Origin: Agelaius tricolor
Taxonomy: Eukaryota > Chordata > Aves > Passeriformes > Icteridae
DNA length: 64,000 nt
Direction of reading: 5' to 3'
Assembly: GCA_023055355.1 (NCBI GenBank)
Contig: JALJCS010000007.1
Coordinates: 3,646,001 to 3,710,000 of the forward strand
Part shown: one piece after another, positions 40,386 through 52,092 of the stretch
Numbering within the stretch: the first letter of the stretch is position 1
Layout: every line of letters begins with the position of its first letter
The notes under the pieces: model-generated
Told to the model about the DNA's origin: nothing
The model's input: the letters and a program-made list of their open reading frames with translations, nothing else
Database searches by the model: none
Translations under genes and position numbers: made by a program

Positions 40386-40735
40386 GCTCTGCCAGGTGCT
40401 GGCCTCGTGCTGGAGGAGGGATGGGGAAGTGAAGGGAAGGGTTAATGGGACTCAGACCCTGGAAAGCAGCACAGGACAGGGATGGGATCAGCTGAGAGGG
40501 CTCAGCCCAGCCAGGAGGATGAGGAGGAGCTGCCTGCTCCATGTAGGTCAAGGCTGAGGCCAAACCTCTGAGCCCTGGCCAGTGTGAGGCTGTGGGGATG
40601 AGGATGAGGATGGGCTGAAGGCCACAGAGCCCTGGCTGCCAGCCCTGAGCCCATGCTCAGAGGGCAGGGAGAGCAGAAAGCCCTGCAGAGCCAGGGTTCA
40701 CTCTGATCTTTGAGGTGCTGAGATGGCTTTGGTAT

Positions 40736-40965
40736 CCTCAGGGAGGATTTTGGGGAGAAATCCTTCCCTGTGAGGGTGGGCAGGCCCTGGCACAGGGTGC
40801 CCAGAGCAGCTGGGGCTGGCCCTGGATCCCTGGCAGTGCCCAAGGCCAGGTTGGACACTGGGGTTGGAGCAGCCTGGGACAGTGGAAGGTGTCCCTGCCA
40901 TGGCAGGGGTGGCACTGGATGATTTTTAAGGTCCCTTCCAACCCATTCAGGGATTCCATGACCTT
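40736..40965 (+). mobile_element. CR1 3' fragment
   Basis: TGTGAGGGTGGGCAGGCCCT, AAGGCCAGGTTGGACACTGG and GATTTTTAAGGTCCCTTCCA. Very similar to the copy at 45547. Confidence 0.9.
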
Positions 40966-41067
40966 ATCAATGCACCCAAATATCTTAAAGGCAGGTGCCA
41001 AGAGGATGGAGCCAGGATTTTCAGTGGTACCCAGCAGCAGGACAAGGCAAAAACTGCAACACACAAA

Positions 41068-41230
41068 GTTTCATCTGAATATGAAGGAAAACTTTCCTGT
41101 GGGGGTGACAAAACATTGGAAGAGGCTGCCCAGAGAGGCTGAGGAGTTTCTTTCTCTGGAGATGCTCAAAACCTGCCTGGACATGATTCTGTCAGCAGGA
41201 AAAACCTTTCTGTGCTCTGAGGGATGAAAG
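41068..41230 (+). mobile_element. CR1 fragment
   Basis: TTCATCTGAATATGAAGGAA, GAAGAGGCTGCCCAGAGAGG and TCAAAACCTGCCTGGACA. Confidence 0.8.
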
Positions 41231-41502
41231 CAGGACTGGAGGCAGCCCCGGGAGCACTGATGGGTACAGGAGTCAGCTGTACCCCACACTGGCTGCCCAC
41301 TTACCCTGTTACCTGCTGATGCTGAGAGGCATTTGGGCCTTGTTTGCACAAGTTGCAGTAGAATTTTACATATTTTGATCTCATTAAGTGAGCACTGTTC
41401 CAACCCCCTCCCCGTGGCAGAGGTGCTGTTATAAAATCAGGGAATTTAAATCATGCAGAGCGAGGTACCTGGTGTGTCTTGTCTACCAAAGGTGTGGGTT
41501 TA

Positions 41503-41672
41503 GAACCACAGAAGCACAGAATGGGTTGGGTCAGAGGAGACCTTAAAATTCATCTCATTCCATCCCCTTCCATGGGCAGGGACACCTTTCACTGTCCCAC
41601 ATTGCTCCAACCCCATCCAACCTGGCCTTGGACACTTCCAGATATTGGGCAGCCACAGCTGCTCTGGGCAAA
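41503..41672 (-). mobile_element. Minus-strand CR1 3' end
   Basis: AGAATGGGTTGGGTCAGAGG, CCATGGGCAGGGACACCTTT and AACCTGGCCTTGGACACTTC. Confidence 0.9.
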
Positions 41673-42158
41673 ACCTGTTAATTTTGCATCAGTAGGATTA
41701 TAATCCTGTAAATGTGAGGGTAGAAAGCATTTTGCTGCCTCACAAGTAGGTTTTATTGGCAACAATTTTCCTCATATTAGATTGATCTGCACTGCTGTTG
41801 TGTCTTTGTAACACAAACTGCACCACTGAAGGCCTGAGGGGGTTATTTCAACAAAACTCCTCCTCCTGACTGAAAGAAATCTGTAGAAAATTTCTGTAGA
41901 AAAATCTTGAAAAGCTCTGCATGAAAATTGTGTTTGATTTTGCATTGCAGTGAATATCCTTGAAGCTTCCAGTGCAGTCAGGCAGTGAAGCCATCAAAAC
42001 ATCCCATTGCTACAGCAAGTGGCAGAGTGTAAATCAGGGACCTCTTCATCTGCAGGAGTTTGTGTGCCTGACCCCACCTGTGCTCAGAGAAACCCAAGGA
42101 CAGAGCTCCTACTCACATTTTTCATCCTGGGGAAAAAGCAAAATGTAGCAAACCTCAA
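41673..42158. other. Intergenic, nothing recognised
   Basis: No feature seen. Confidence 0.35.
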
Positions 42159-42285
42159 GCCTGTGGTATTCACATTCTCTGAACAGACAGACATAATTCT
42201 CTCTCCCAAGTTTCTTCCTGGAGAAGCGCAGAGAGAAGAAGAGGGCCCTGCAGAAAAATTGCAAACACAGTCTTCTTCTTATTTT
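42159..42285 (+). mobile_element. Probable LTR 5' fragment
   Basis: Starts TGTGGTATTCACATTCTCTG and includes CTCTCTCCCAAGTTTCTTCC, resembling the start of a passerine LTR. It is cut off by the AT-rich repeat that follows. Confidence 0.45.
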
Positions 42286-42321
42286 TATTATAATAAGAAT
42301 TAATTAAGAATTAATAAGAAT

Positions 42322-42365
<44 letters not shown>

Positions 42366-43020
42366 TCAATAATTATATATTAATTATATTATTAGATAAT
42401 ATTAATATATAATATATTTTATATATTATATATCTAATATAAATTAGATATTATATAATTTGTATTTTCATTTATATTATATGAAAATATAAATTATATA
42501 ATCTATAATTATAGTAATTAATTATTATAATTATAATTCTTAATGAATAGTAATTATAAATATTGCATAATATTGCAAATAATATAATTATTATAATATA
42601 TATAATAAAATATAAATTATATATAGTAATTACATTATATTGGTTAATATTAATACTAAATAAATTAAAAATAAATCAATAAATATTGAATAAATAAATA
42701 ATTTTAATGAATATTAAATAAATATTAAATGATCATAATAATTGATGAATATATATAATATAATATAATATAATATAATATAATACAATATATATAATAT
42801 ATATAATATATAATATATATAATATATAATATATATAATATAATATAATATAATATAATATAATATAATATAATATAATATTATATTATATTATATTGTA
42901 TTATATTATATTATATTGTATTATATTAATTAAGAAATAACTATTATATTATAATAATAATATAATTATAATTATTACATATATAATAATAATAATAATA
43001 TATTAATGATATTAGAATAA
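42286..43020. repeat. AT-only region with (TAA)n, (TAATA)n and a long hairpin
   Basis: About 735 bp that is nearly free of G and C. It contains TAA, ATATA and TAATA arrays. From about 42838 to 42928 the TAATA arm meets its reverse complement. Confidence 0.95.
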
Positions 43021-43031
43021 GAAGGATGAAT

Positions 43032-43463
43032 TGTAGCCACAGCTATCTTCATAGAGAGCAGGCAGGCCCAACTTCCCAAGGATATTTCCTGGGAATTGCA
43101 GCGAGGAAAGTCAGAGAAGAAGAGAAAACAATTCTTATCTCTATTTTCTGCTCCTGTTGTTTTGCACACGTGGAATGTGTGGAATGTGTTCTGGAGATTG
43201 TTTACCTGAAGGGATTTGTCAATTGGATTCTGCTGAGGATTGTTTTGTTTCCTTGGCCAGTTGGGTCAAAGCTGTGTCCTGGCTATCTGGACACAGTCAT
43301 GAGTTTTTCTTTAGTATTTATCTTTGTATAGTATCTCTTTAATATAGTATAATATTCATGTAATATAGTAAATTTTTAATAAAGCAATTGTTCAGCCTCC
43401 TGAATCAATGGAGTCAGATTCCAATCATTCCCCACTGGGAGGATCACCCGATTCTACCACACA
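43032..43463 (+). mobile_element. Solo LTR (passerine ERV type)
   Basis: Starts TGTAGCCACAGCTATCTTCA. Contains CTCCTGTTGTTTTGCACACG, TAGTATAATATTCATGTAAT, the poly(A) signal AATAAAG at about 43377 and AATCAATGGAGTCAGATTCC. It ends near TACCACACA. No clear target duplication. Confidence 0.75.
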
Positions 43464-43754
43464 AGCCCAGCCAAGCAATGGCATCTTCTGGGGTATGTTT
43501 GCAGCCTGACCTTATCCCTGCCTGCCCCAGTCTCTGCCAAACACAGGTGTGGAAATATTTACTGTCCCTTAGCCAGGCCATGTCCAGCCAGACTTTTCAG
43601 AGGAGGTGACAACACAGAGCCACTGATGCAACCAGCAGCTCAGGGTGCTGCTTTTCTGCTTGGAGAATGGATGGGAGTGCTGGGGGGCTGAGTCTGGAGC
43701 TGAGTGTGGCTTGGAAGGCAGAAACACCCCTTGGTTCAAGCAGAAGTTTGAGTT
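43464..43754. other. Intergenic, short gene-free stretch
   Basis: No feature seen. Confidence 0.35.
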
Positions 43755-44100
43755 TTATGGGTTTTTTTAGCCTGGAGAAAAGGAGGCTCAGAGGGGACCT
43801 TGTCACTCTCTGTGGCTCCCTGACAGGAGGGTGCAGCCAGGTGGGCTCTGCTCCCAAGTGACAGGACAAGAGGGAATGGCCCCAAGCTTTGCCAGGGGAG
43901 GGTCAGGTTGGACATCAGGAAGGATTTCTTCACTGAAAGGGTGATTAAACATTGGGAGGTTTGGAGTTCCCATCCCTGGAAGTGTCCCAGGAAGGCCTGG
44001 ATGTGGCACTCAGAGCTCTAGGCTGGGGGCAAGGTGGGGATCAGGCACAGCTGGGACTGGGAGGGCTTTTCCAACTTTAATGACTCTGTGAATATCCTGC
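43755..44100 (+). mobile_element. CR1 3' fragment
   Basis: GCCTGGAGAAAAGGAGGCTC, GAATGGCCCCAAGCTTTGCC and TCAGGAAGGATTTCTTCACT, ending CTTTTCCAACTTTAATGACT. Confidence 0.9.
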
Positions 44101-45035
44101 TCCATGAGCCCCACCTCCTCCTCATCCTCTGAACAGCTCTCTTTTTTTTTTTTTTTTTTTTTAATTTGATCTGGCCTCTTTTGATGACTAAGGGAACAGG
44201 AAGATTACAGTTTAAGTATATAATTTTCATTTGATGTGACAGGTTAAAGCTGTGTGCATTTAGAGCAGCCTTAGATTATTTTAGTTCAATTGCAACACTG
44301 ATTTAGGCCCTGACTCACTCTTTGAGGCCTGATTTCATGTAGACATATGTTGGCTTACATTTACTGCTGGTGAGATGCAGGCACATGTGTGCATTACTCT
44401 GCTGAAATGCTGGGGTAGGGCTGGACTCTCACAACAAACAGTCCTGAATCAGAGGCAGAGAGGAGCACATTGTGCTTGTTGGGTGGTTTTTTTTTTCCCC
44501 AGCACAAATGCTGGATATTCCAGAGTTTATTTTCTGTCCCCTTGTGCCCCTCCCAGAGCCTGGGCTGTGTAATCTGCCCTTGCAGGGAGTGCTCTGAGTG
44601 CCCTGGAGCTGACAGCTGGGCAGCCTAAACACCGTGGAGAATTTAGAATTGGGCAAATTGCTAAAACTCACAGAGCAGGCTGGGAGCAGTGACCTGGGGG
44701 TGGCTGGCCTGGCTGGAGGGAATGGAAAATGCTTTGTGTGGATTGGCAATGCAATTCTGCAATTCTGCCCCTCTACACTGCCCTGGCAGCCCCCTCTGCA
44801 GTGCTCAGTGCTGCATCCAGCCCTGGGTGCCCAGCATGAGGGAAACCTGGAGCTGTTGGAATGAGTCTGGGGCAGGGACACGAGGATGAGGGGCTGGAGC
44901 ACCTTGTCAGAACCCAGGACATTCCCCTGGCTGCCCTGGAGGACTCCAGACCCTGGCAGGGGGCTCAGAGACCCTGGCACAGAGTCAAAGACACCTGTGC
45001 CTTGGATTTTAACCCATGGAAACAATTCCCAGCTT
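44101..45035. other. Intergenic with one T run
   Basis: T run at 44140-44162. The minus-strand 198-codon frame here has no homology that I recognise and no splice structure; it is not called. Confidence 0.4.
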
Positions 45036-45500
45036 TGTGTGAGGAGTTACAAGCCACAAGGGTTTGAGTAGAATGATGATGAATTTATCACGGGGTGAAA
45101 AAGTAGAATTTTGAGGATTTAGAATGGGGGTTCAGGAGGCAATATGGAGGAATCTGGTATGTCCAGCCTTTCTCCTTCTTCTTCTTCTTGTCCTCCATCT
45201 TCTGCTGTGATGGTGGCACTTTTGGATTGGTTTAGAGTAGAAACTCACCATCTAACATAGGTGATGGGTATTGGGAAATCATTGTAAATAAAGTACATGT
45301 GGTTTTTAGTTTAAAAACCCAACACCACCCCAGGGGCAGTCAGTGTGCCTCAACCTGACCTGCTGGACAGATCTCAGCAGGTTTGACAAAGAATGTGATA
45401 GATAAGAGAAAATAAACAACCTTGAAAACCAGAGCTGAGGAATCTCAACTTCTTCTTCTTCGGTCGTGGGACTGGGAAAAAAGAGACTCTTTAATACCTC
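45036..45500 (+). mobile_element. Solo LTR (passerine ERVL-like type)
   Basis: TGTGTGAGGAGTTACAAGCC opens it. TTTGGATTGGTTTAGAGTAG, CCACCCCAGGGGCAGTCAG and AGAAAATAAACAACCTTGA (poly(A) signal) are landmarks of a common passerine LTR. The 3' end near 45500 is approximate. Confidence 0.7.
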
Positions 45501-45546
45501 AGGAGCCATTTCAGCAACAACAAACCCAACAACACCTCTGCTACTG

Positions 45547-45948
45547 AGCCAGGCTGGGAGAGCTGGCACTGCTCTGCCTGGAGAAGGCTTCAGGAAGACC
45601 TTTGAGCCCCTCTCAGTTAATGCTTTACAGGAGAGTTACTGCAGAGGGGCTTTTCACGAGGGCATGGAGTGACAGGACCAGGGGGAATGGCCTTGAGGCG
45701 AAGCAGGGCAGGTTAGAATAGATATGGGAATTTGGAATTGTTCCCTGTGAGGGTGGGCAGGCCCTGGCACAGGGTGCCCAGAGCAGCTGGGGCTGCCCCT
45801 GGATCCCTGGCAGTGCCCAAGGCCAGGTTGGACACTGGGGCTGGAGCAGCCTGGGACAGTGGGAGGTGTCCCTGCCATGGCAGGGGTGGCACTGAATAAG
45901 CTTTAAGGTCTTTTCCAACCCAAACCATTCTGTGATTCCATGACTCTC
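45547..45948 (+). mobile_element. CR1 3' fragment
   Basis: TTTACAGGAGAGTTACTGCA, GGGGGAATGGCCTTGAGGCG, AAGGCCAGGTTGGACACTGG, and ends CTTTTCCAACCCAAACCATT with TGTGATTCCATGA. Confidence 0.95.
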
Positions 45949-46688
45949 ATTGTAGGGCTGCCAGCGAGCTGTGTGATGCTCAGCAGCAATGTGGGCAGAG
46001 GTTGGGGCCCCAGCCCCAGCACTGTGCTCCTGTTTTCCATGGGAAAATGCCCAAACCTTCCTCATTTCCAGGTGGGGAGCAGATAATTTGCATGCAGAAG
46101 CTTTTGTGTGCTCAGTAGCTATCGGACTTTGTAGGTCAGACTGTGACAAGGGAAGTGTTAGCACTTTCCCCAAACTAAAGCAAGGGTTTTTTTAGGAACT
46201 TGGAGTACAAAGGAGAGAGTCATGCATGCAGAGGGAGGCACAGGCATTCTCAGGTGCCTTAGCTAATGCTTCCTCATTACAGGAAACTACAGCTACCCGG
46301 GAGTGGGTTTTTTTTTGAATAATTAAAAAAAAAAAGAAAAAGCTTTTGGGGCAGTCCTTTCTGCAGCAAATCTGGACCTCTCTTCTCACTCGTGTTTCTC
46401 CTGCAGTGTACACCAAGCAAACAGTGTTTTGTGTGTCTCCTTAACTACATCTCTCCATCTCCAGCCTTGGAGTGGAGGGGGAGGAGAAAGGAGCTGCCAG
46501 CAGCTCGCAGTGATTGATTTGTCTCGTGTTTTCTTGTGCTGCGCTCTAACAACCTGTTTCAAAGAAAGAAAAAAAAAAAAGAAAGACAATGACAAATCAA
46601 AGCGAATATTTTCTCGCTAGAAATTCCAAGTGCCATTATTTTGCTATTAAGTGTGAGGCTTTATCTGTGACACGTTTGTCTGGGAGGT
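45949..46688. other. Upstream of CpG island, nothing recognised
   Basis: A few CpGs and AT-poor patches near 46450-46560, with no exon that can be supported. Confidence 0.35.
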
Positions 46689-46786
46689 TTTGGTTTTTTG
46701 GTTTTGTTGGTGTTTTTATTTGGTTGGGTTTTTTTGGGTTTTTTTGTTTGTTTGTTTGTTTTTTGTTTTTTGTTTTTTTTTTTCCC
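46689..46786 (+). repeat. T-rich (GTTT)n low complexity
   Basis: TTTTGGGTTTTTTTG and repeated GTTTGTTT units just before the CpG island. Confidence 0.9.
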
Positions 46787-46899
46787 CTGCTGTAGCTTGC
46801 AGCGTTTAGAAGAGAAATGTCTTTCCCCCGGAGCCATTTGCTTCAGTAATTGTTGTGCCGTGAAGTTGCCGCTGGTTGCTGTCACCAGAGGACAGCTCA

Positions 46900-47980
46900 T
46901 AAAGGTAAAAGCAGCTCTCCACGTGCTCCGAGTATAGGAATTGGCGCTGGGAAGGGATCGAGTGTCCTACCTGGACTCGTACTTTGCCCTGAAGCAAAGG
47001 CTTGGCGCTGAGGGCTGTCCTGAACCTGGACAGCTCGGGGGTCAGGCGGACAGGGGGGTCCAGGTTCAGGGATGCTGTCCTGAGCCCAGCTCGGGGAACA
47101 GGCGGACAGGGGGGTTCAGGGATGCTGTTCTGAGCCCAGCTCGGGGGTCCAGGTTCAGGGATGCTGTTCTGAGCCCGGCCAGCTCGGGGGTCCAGGTTCA
47201 GGGATGCTGTTCTGAGCCCGGCCAGCTCGGGGGTCCAGGTTCAGGGATGCTGTCCTGAGCCCAGACCGAGGATCAGGCGGACAGGGGGTCCAGGGAAGGC
47301 GCTCAGAGATGCTCTCACCCCGGGGCGCGCCCAGGGTGAGGTTTGCTCCCCTCGCTCTCCCATTTGCCCAGTGCGGTGGTTTTGCGTTTGGATGTCATTC
47401 CCCAGCAGGAAAAACCTCTCGGAGGGTGCCTCAGTGCGGGCTTTGGAGCAGAGGGGGATCTCTGTCCCTCTGAACACATCCAGGCTGTGCTGTCGGTGAG
47501 TGGGAGCGCCCGGCCGAACTTTCCCAGCGCCGGGAGGAGCCGCCGCTGCTCTCATTTCCATCTCCCGCTCCTGGCAGGACGCTGCTTCCCACCTCCCACC
47601 CCAAACACCCCCAATAAAACCATCCACAGCCAGCTCCTAACCTGGAGCAGAGGTTCGGTGGGTCTGTAACCCACGGCAGAGAGGGAGGGGAAAGGGAGGG
47701 AGGAGGGAGGGAGGGAAGCGGCAGCAGGGAGTTCAGGTTACCGCAGCCGCATCGCCGCCTTCCTCCGCTTCTGCCGCCGGAGCCGGGCCGAGGATGAGCC
47801 CCTCGCTGGGCACAGCGGGGCTCTGGGGTGACAGGGACACAGCCGGGCCGCGGTAGCCCCGCAGATCCCGGGGATCCCGCCGGGAAGAGCCGCAGCCGCC
47901 GGAGGATGCGCTGAGGGCGCCCGGGGTGAGGAGGCGCCGCTGCCTTCGGCAACTGCGGGTAGGAGCGGGAGCTGGGACTC
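46900..47980 (+). promoter_or_regulatory. CpG island with splice donors, candidate B3GALT5 promoter/first exon
   Basis: The only stretch in the window where CG dinucleotides are frequent, densest at about 47300-47970 (GGCCGAAC, GCGCCGGGAGG, GCCGCCGC and similar). Several plausible donors follow exon-like GC-rich sequence: GTGAGTGGG after CTGTCG near 47495, GTGAGGAGG after CCCGGG near 47924, and GTAGGAGCG after CTGCGG near 47959. No substantial coding frame starts here (one short frame at about 47794 stops quickly), so a non-coding first exon is likely. The next plus-strand coding gene is B3GALT5, 12.7 kb downstream. Divergent or antisense transcription is equally possible from sequence alone. 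Confidence 0.5.
47025..47300 (+). repeat. G-rich minisatellite, 43-bp unit
   Basis: The unit AGCTCGGGGGTCCAGGTTCA followed by GGGATGCTGTTCTGAGCCCG recurs with a 43-bp spacing (starts at 47181 and 47224), with diverged flanking copies. It lies in the CpG island. Confidence 0.9.
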
Positions 47981-47982
47981 CC

Positions 47983-48452
47983 TTCTCTCCCTCCTTCTCT
48001 CCCTTCTTCCCTCCCTTCTTCCCTCCCTTCTTCCCTCCCTTCTTCTCTCCCTTCTCCTCTCCCTCCTTCTCTCTCTTCTTCTCTCCCTTCTTCTCTCCCT
48101 TCTCTCCTTTCTCTCCCTCCTCTCCTTTCTCTCCCTCCTTCTCTCCCTTCCTCTCTCCCTTCTTCCCTCCCTTCTTCTCTCCCTTCTCCTCTCTCTCCTT
48201 CACTCCCTTCTCCTCTCCCTCCTTCTCTCCCTTCTCCTCTCCCTCCTTCACTCCCTTCTTTCTCTCCCTTCTTCCCTCCCTTCCCTCCCTTCTCTCCCTT
48301 CTTCTCTCCCTTCTCTCCCTTCTCTCCCTTCTTCTCTTCCCATCTTCTGTCCCTTCTCCTCTCCCTTTTCCTCCCCCTTTCCTCTCCCTTCTTCTCTCCT
48401 TTCTCTCCTCTCCTCTCTCTCCTTTCTCTCCTTTCTCTCCCTTCTCTCCCTC
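47983..48452 (+). repeat. Polypyrimidine tract, CCCTTCTTCTCT-based
   Basis: About 470 bp of C and T on the plus strand beginning right after the CpG island. The open frames on both strands, up to 379 codons, are artefacts. Confidence 0.95.
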
Positions 48453-50818
48453 CAGCCCTGGGATGTGCCCTCGGAGCTGCTGCTCTGACTTTCCCAAACT
48501 CTCCATGGTGGGTGGGAGCGGGAGAGGAGAGGGGGCTGCAGGTGTGACCCTGCTGGAAGCCGGGATCCAAATCCCCACCTGCCTATCCAGGGGTGTCCCC
48601 AGCTCGGGGCTGCCATGCCCTTCCCCTGGCAAAAGGGGTGGGGTGCACTGATTTTGGGGTGAGAACGTGCTCATGAGCAATCTGACTTGCCAGATTTTAT
48701 GGGTGTTGTACACGGGGGAACATTTTGGCAGCCCCACATAAAGACCAGGATCAGTTAGGACAAAGCCAGGGCAGTGTTCTCCTCACTGTCCTGCTGGGAT
48801 AAAATGCTGAAAAACAGAATATCCACGAGGCACAGGTGAGTAATTACAAACACAGCCACTGGCCCTGATCCTACAAACATTTCTGTCTAAAATCAGCACT
48901 TTTAAAGCCAAGTAGGTATTGACAAAGGATTTGCCAGCATGAGGGCCCCACGGTTGGATTTGTGTTCCTTTGGCCAGGAAGATTTTTTTCCTCCCAAAGT
49001 ACAAGACTTGATGCTTGAACAGGCACATGAATGCAAAGACTTAGTTCAACTATTAGGGGAGTATAAAGTTCCAAACACCAAAAAATGATTGTGCCAAGAG
49101 GCAGAATGAAACAAAAGGGCAAAGCATGAGCACCTGGCTCACCTGCTCCAAGTGCTCCCCAAGCTTAAAATAGGGGAAAAAACCATTTGCAATGTAACAT
49201 CCCACAGTGGTTCTCACCCTACAGTGATAGCATCAGGACTGAGCAGCAGTCAAAGATTTAGGAGTGGTATTGGAATATCTTTATTGGCAATTTTTCCCAT
49301 TTTGAATGGTTTTCTTTTTTTTTAAACTTGCATAATTATCACTTCTCTTCAGTGCTATTTTACTTCTTCCTTCATGTATCTTGAGACTGTTTCCAAGGCA
49401 GAAGAGCAAGATCCTCATTCCATCTGAAATAACCATTCCCAGTTTTATTTCTCTTTTGCATTAAGATGAGGAAAAACAGCCAGCAGTACTACTTGTAAAA
49501 GAGGGTGCAATGAATAATTTGGTTTGGGGGCACAGAATTTCTCAGACAACTGGACTTTTGGAGTCCTGGCAGAGGCAACAAGAGCCTAAGGAAGAAATTT
49601 CCTCCTTACTTTGTTTATGAAGATAAGAGGAATGTGAGCTGGGTTCTATTCCTGCTCAGCACAATGAAGCACACTGGTTTACACAGGGTCAGGTTGCTCT
49701 GATTCATCCCTTGTTGGACAATTGCTTATCTGTGCTGAGATCTGGGCTTTGGAATAGAGCAAGTAGGATAAAATTGCTGATTCATGAGGCCATTCTGAAA
49801 TAAGTTAAATATGCCCATTAGCATCAGGGATAAAAGGAACATGGTGGTGTTGTAGGAACAGAGGAAGCATTAGGACAAGAGTCTATTAGCATTGGAGAGA
49901 AATCCAGAGAAGGATGGTTGGCACTCAGCAGGTGAAGGGAGGACAGAGACAGGAGGAGGAGGAGGAGAAGGCTTTTAGGCTGAAGGTTTGGGAAAAAACA
50001 CTACCAAGATGAGAGAGCCCCAGGGCAGTGCTCTTCTCCCTGCCTGTGAGAGAGGATGCCCTTGGCTGGCTGCCTGCCAGCTGTGTTTGCATCCCCTGAG
50101 CCAGTGGAACGAGCCAAAAGTGTCCAAATGTGCTCCTGAAAAGGACAAAAAGCACCTGCAGTGGGGGTTGGGGTGCACTGGGTGTCCCTGCATTGATGGT
50201 CTGAGCTCTCCAAAGGAGCCTCCAGCCCTCACTGCAGCATCTTCTCCATCCTGGAAAAAGGATCTGGCCTTCAGAACACCCAAACTCAACATTTTTGTGG
50301 GTGTTTAAGGGCCAGGATCCATCCAGAGAATTTTGCAGGTGGCTTGGAAAAACAAGCTGATATTTTAAAATAGAAGCAAGCTTCCTTAGCTTGGCTAAAG
50401 TCCCTGGGAATATATATTTCTTTTTGACTCCTCAGTTGCAGCACTTATTTCCTGTGACATCACCAGAGCAGTGGCACCTCCTGCCAAACTGTTTCACTTT
50501 GAGTCACTCCAAGACACAAACTTTTTGCTGGCTTTGAGAGTAAAATGGCATTTAGGTCTGAGGCTGCTTTTTTGGCTTTTCAAAACAGATGTTATGAGCA
50601 AGTTGGGTGGATGAGATCAAGGTGCATTAAAAGCTAATGGCTCTTGATTTCTTTCTTTTTTTTTTTTTTTTTTGATAAGGAGGAAGATGCATCCTCTGGT
50701 TCAAAAGATTCCTGTGCCACAAAGGCCTTCCCTCCTGCCATGATCTTGATTTTCCTTTAGGCATCTGGGTGGGGACAGAGGCAGAACCCAAGGACACCTG
50801 GTCTGGGCCATTGCAACT
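48453..50818. other. Non-coding stretch downstream of CpG island
   Basis: Presumed B3GALT5 intron. T run at 50649-50673. No exon or mobile element could be named. Confidence 0.35.
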
Positions 50819-50976
50819 ATTTAAATTTTAAAAATATTAAAAATATTAAAAATATTAAAATATAAAATATAAAATATAAAATAGTTAAAATATTATTATT
50901 AATAATAACAATAATTATTATTGTTATTGTTATTATTAGTATTAGTATTAATATTAGTATTAGTATTATTTAATTT
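50819..50976. repeat. AT-rich repeat (AAATATTAA, TTATTA types)
   Basis: Arrays of AAATATTAAA and AATATAAAAT, then ATTATTATT/ATTAGT units. Confidence 0.9.
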
Positions 50977-51383
50977 AATAATGTGGAAATTTCCACATCC
51001 GAGGTGACACTTCTAGATCTGAGTTGGAAACACTTTTCTGAGTGGATGGGGCCCAGGAATGTTTTTTTTTTTTCCTGTAAAAACAAAGCTGCAGCTATTA
51101 AATGGAGGAGTGCTGCCTGCAGGACTCCCCCTGTGCCTGAGGTGTTTAAGTTGAGTTTATGCAATCTGCTGGGGCTGTGGTTAACCACCAGTAAGTTGCC
51201 CTCCGTGGCACAGAAAATACAACTCAGAGGAGGAAATGGTGCAAATTCGCCTCTGAATGGGTGAGGTTAAGGAGTTAATGTGCAGTTATTGTGCATTTCT
51301 CTTCTGAAATAGCCTCAGAGCAGGATAGGGCAAGGAAGTGAAACTTGAAGAGACTCTTGCTCAAGTACTGAGCAATTTAACGA

Positions 51384-51432
51384 ATTTTAAACCTGAAATT
51401 TTTAAACCTGAAATTTTTAAACCTGAATTTTA
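51384..51432 (+). repeat. Short tandem repeat, 16-bp unit
   Basis: Three copies of TTTTTAAACCTGAAA-type units. Confidence 0.85.
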
Positions 51433-52092
51433 ACCAATTTATATTTTAAAATTCCTCCTTTTTTGACCATGGTTTTTCTTTGATTGCTGTGAAAAATGTT
51501 TAGGCCATGTTGGCCATGCATATATCTGCATATATGGTAAATGGTATTTCATTTTAATCTAGAATGTAACATCTCACTCTAATTTTTCTTCCTCTAGAAA
51601 ATTCGTAACTCACTTGTTTTTAACCATACATATTTTTCTTTTAATTATTCTTCATTCTCTCCTTATTAAAACCCCAAGTTTTAATAAAGAGAGCTAAAAG
51701 AGGTAAATAAAAAAACCAGCCCAACCTTCCACAAAGCAAATTCAATCTGCTGCTGGAGTCACAGGGTCAATCAGCTAAATGGGCATTAGTAACATAAAGA
51801 CAGAGCATAAGCCAGGCCACGTAGTGGGATTTGCAAATCCATAACAGTAATGCTCCTTTTCTATCTGTTCTCTAATTGATGGCTCTGGGACAGAGCCACT
51901 GCCTGGGCAGAAAACATTTCTGGAGAACCAGAGGCTCATTTTAAGCATGGAATGATTAAAATAAAACCCCTTTTTTCCATGCAGATCCCATCACAGCAGG
52001 CCTGGGAGGAACTGGGGAGGGAAACCCTCTCCCACCACACTGTGGAAAAAAATGGGAGAAAAACCAAAGAGGTGAAAATAATCGAGACAAAA
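51433..52092. other. Non-coding, nothing recognised
   Basis: No feature seen. Confidence 0.35.

Noticed and set aside
47431..48570. Minus-strand frames of 379 and 334 codons
   Set aside because: They cross the CT tract and CpG island and read as Glu/Gly/Arg/Lys repeats without a domain. Stop-free repeats explain their length.
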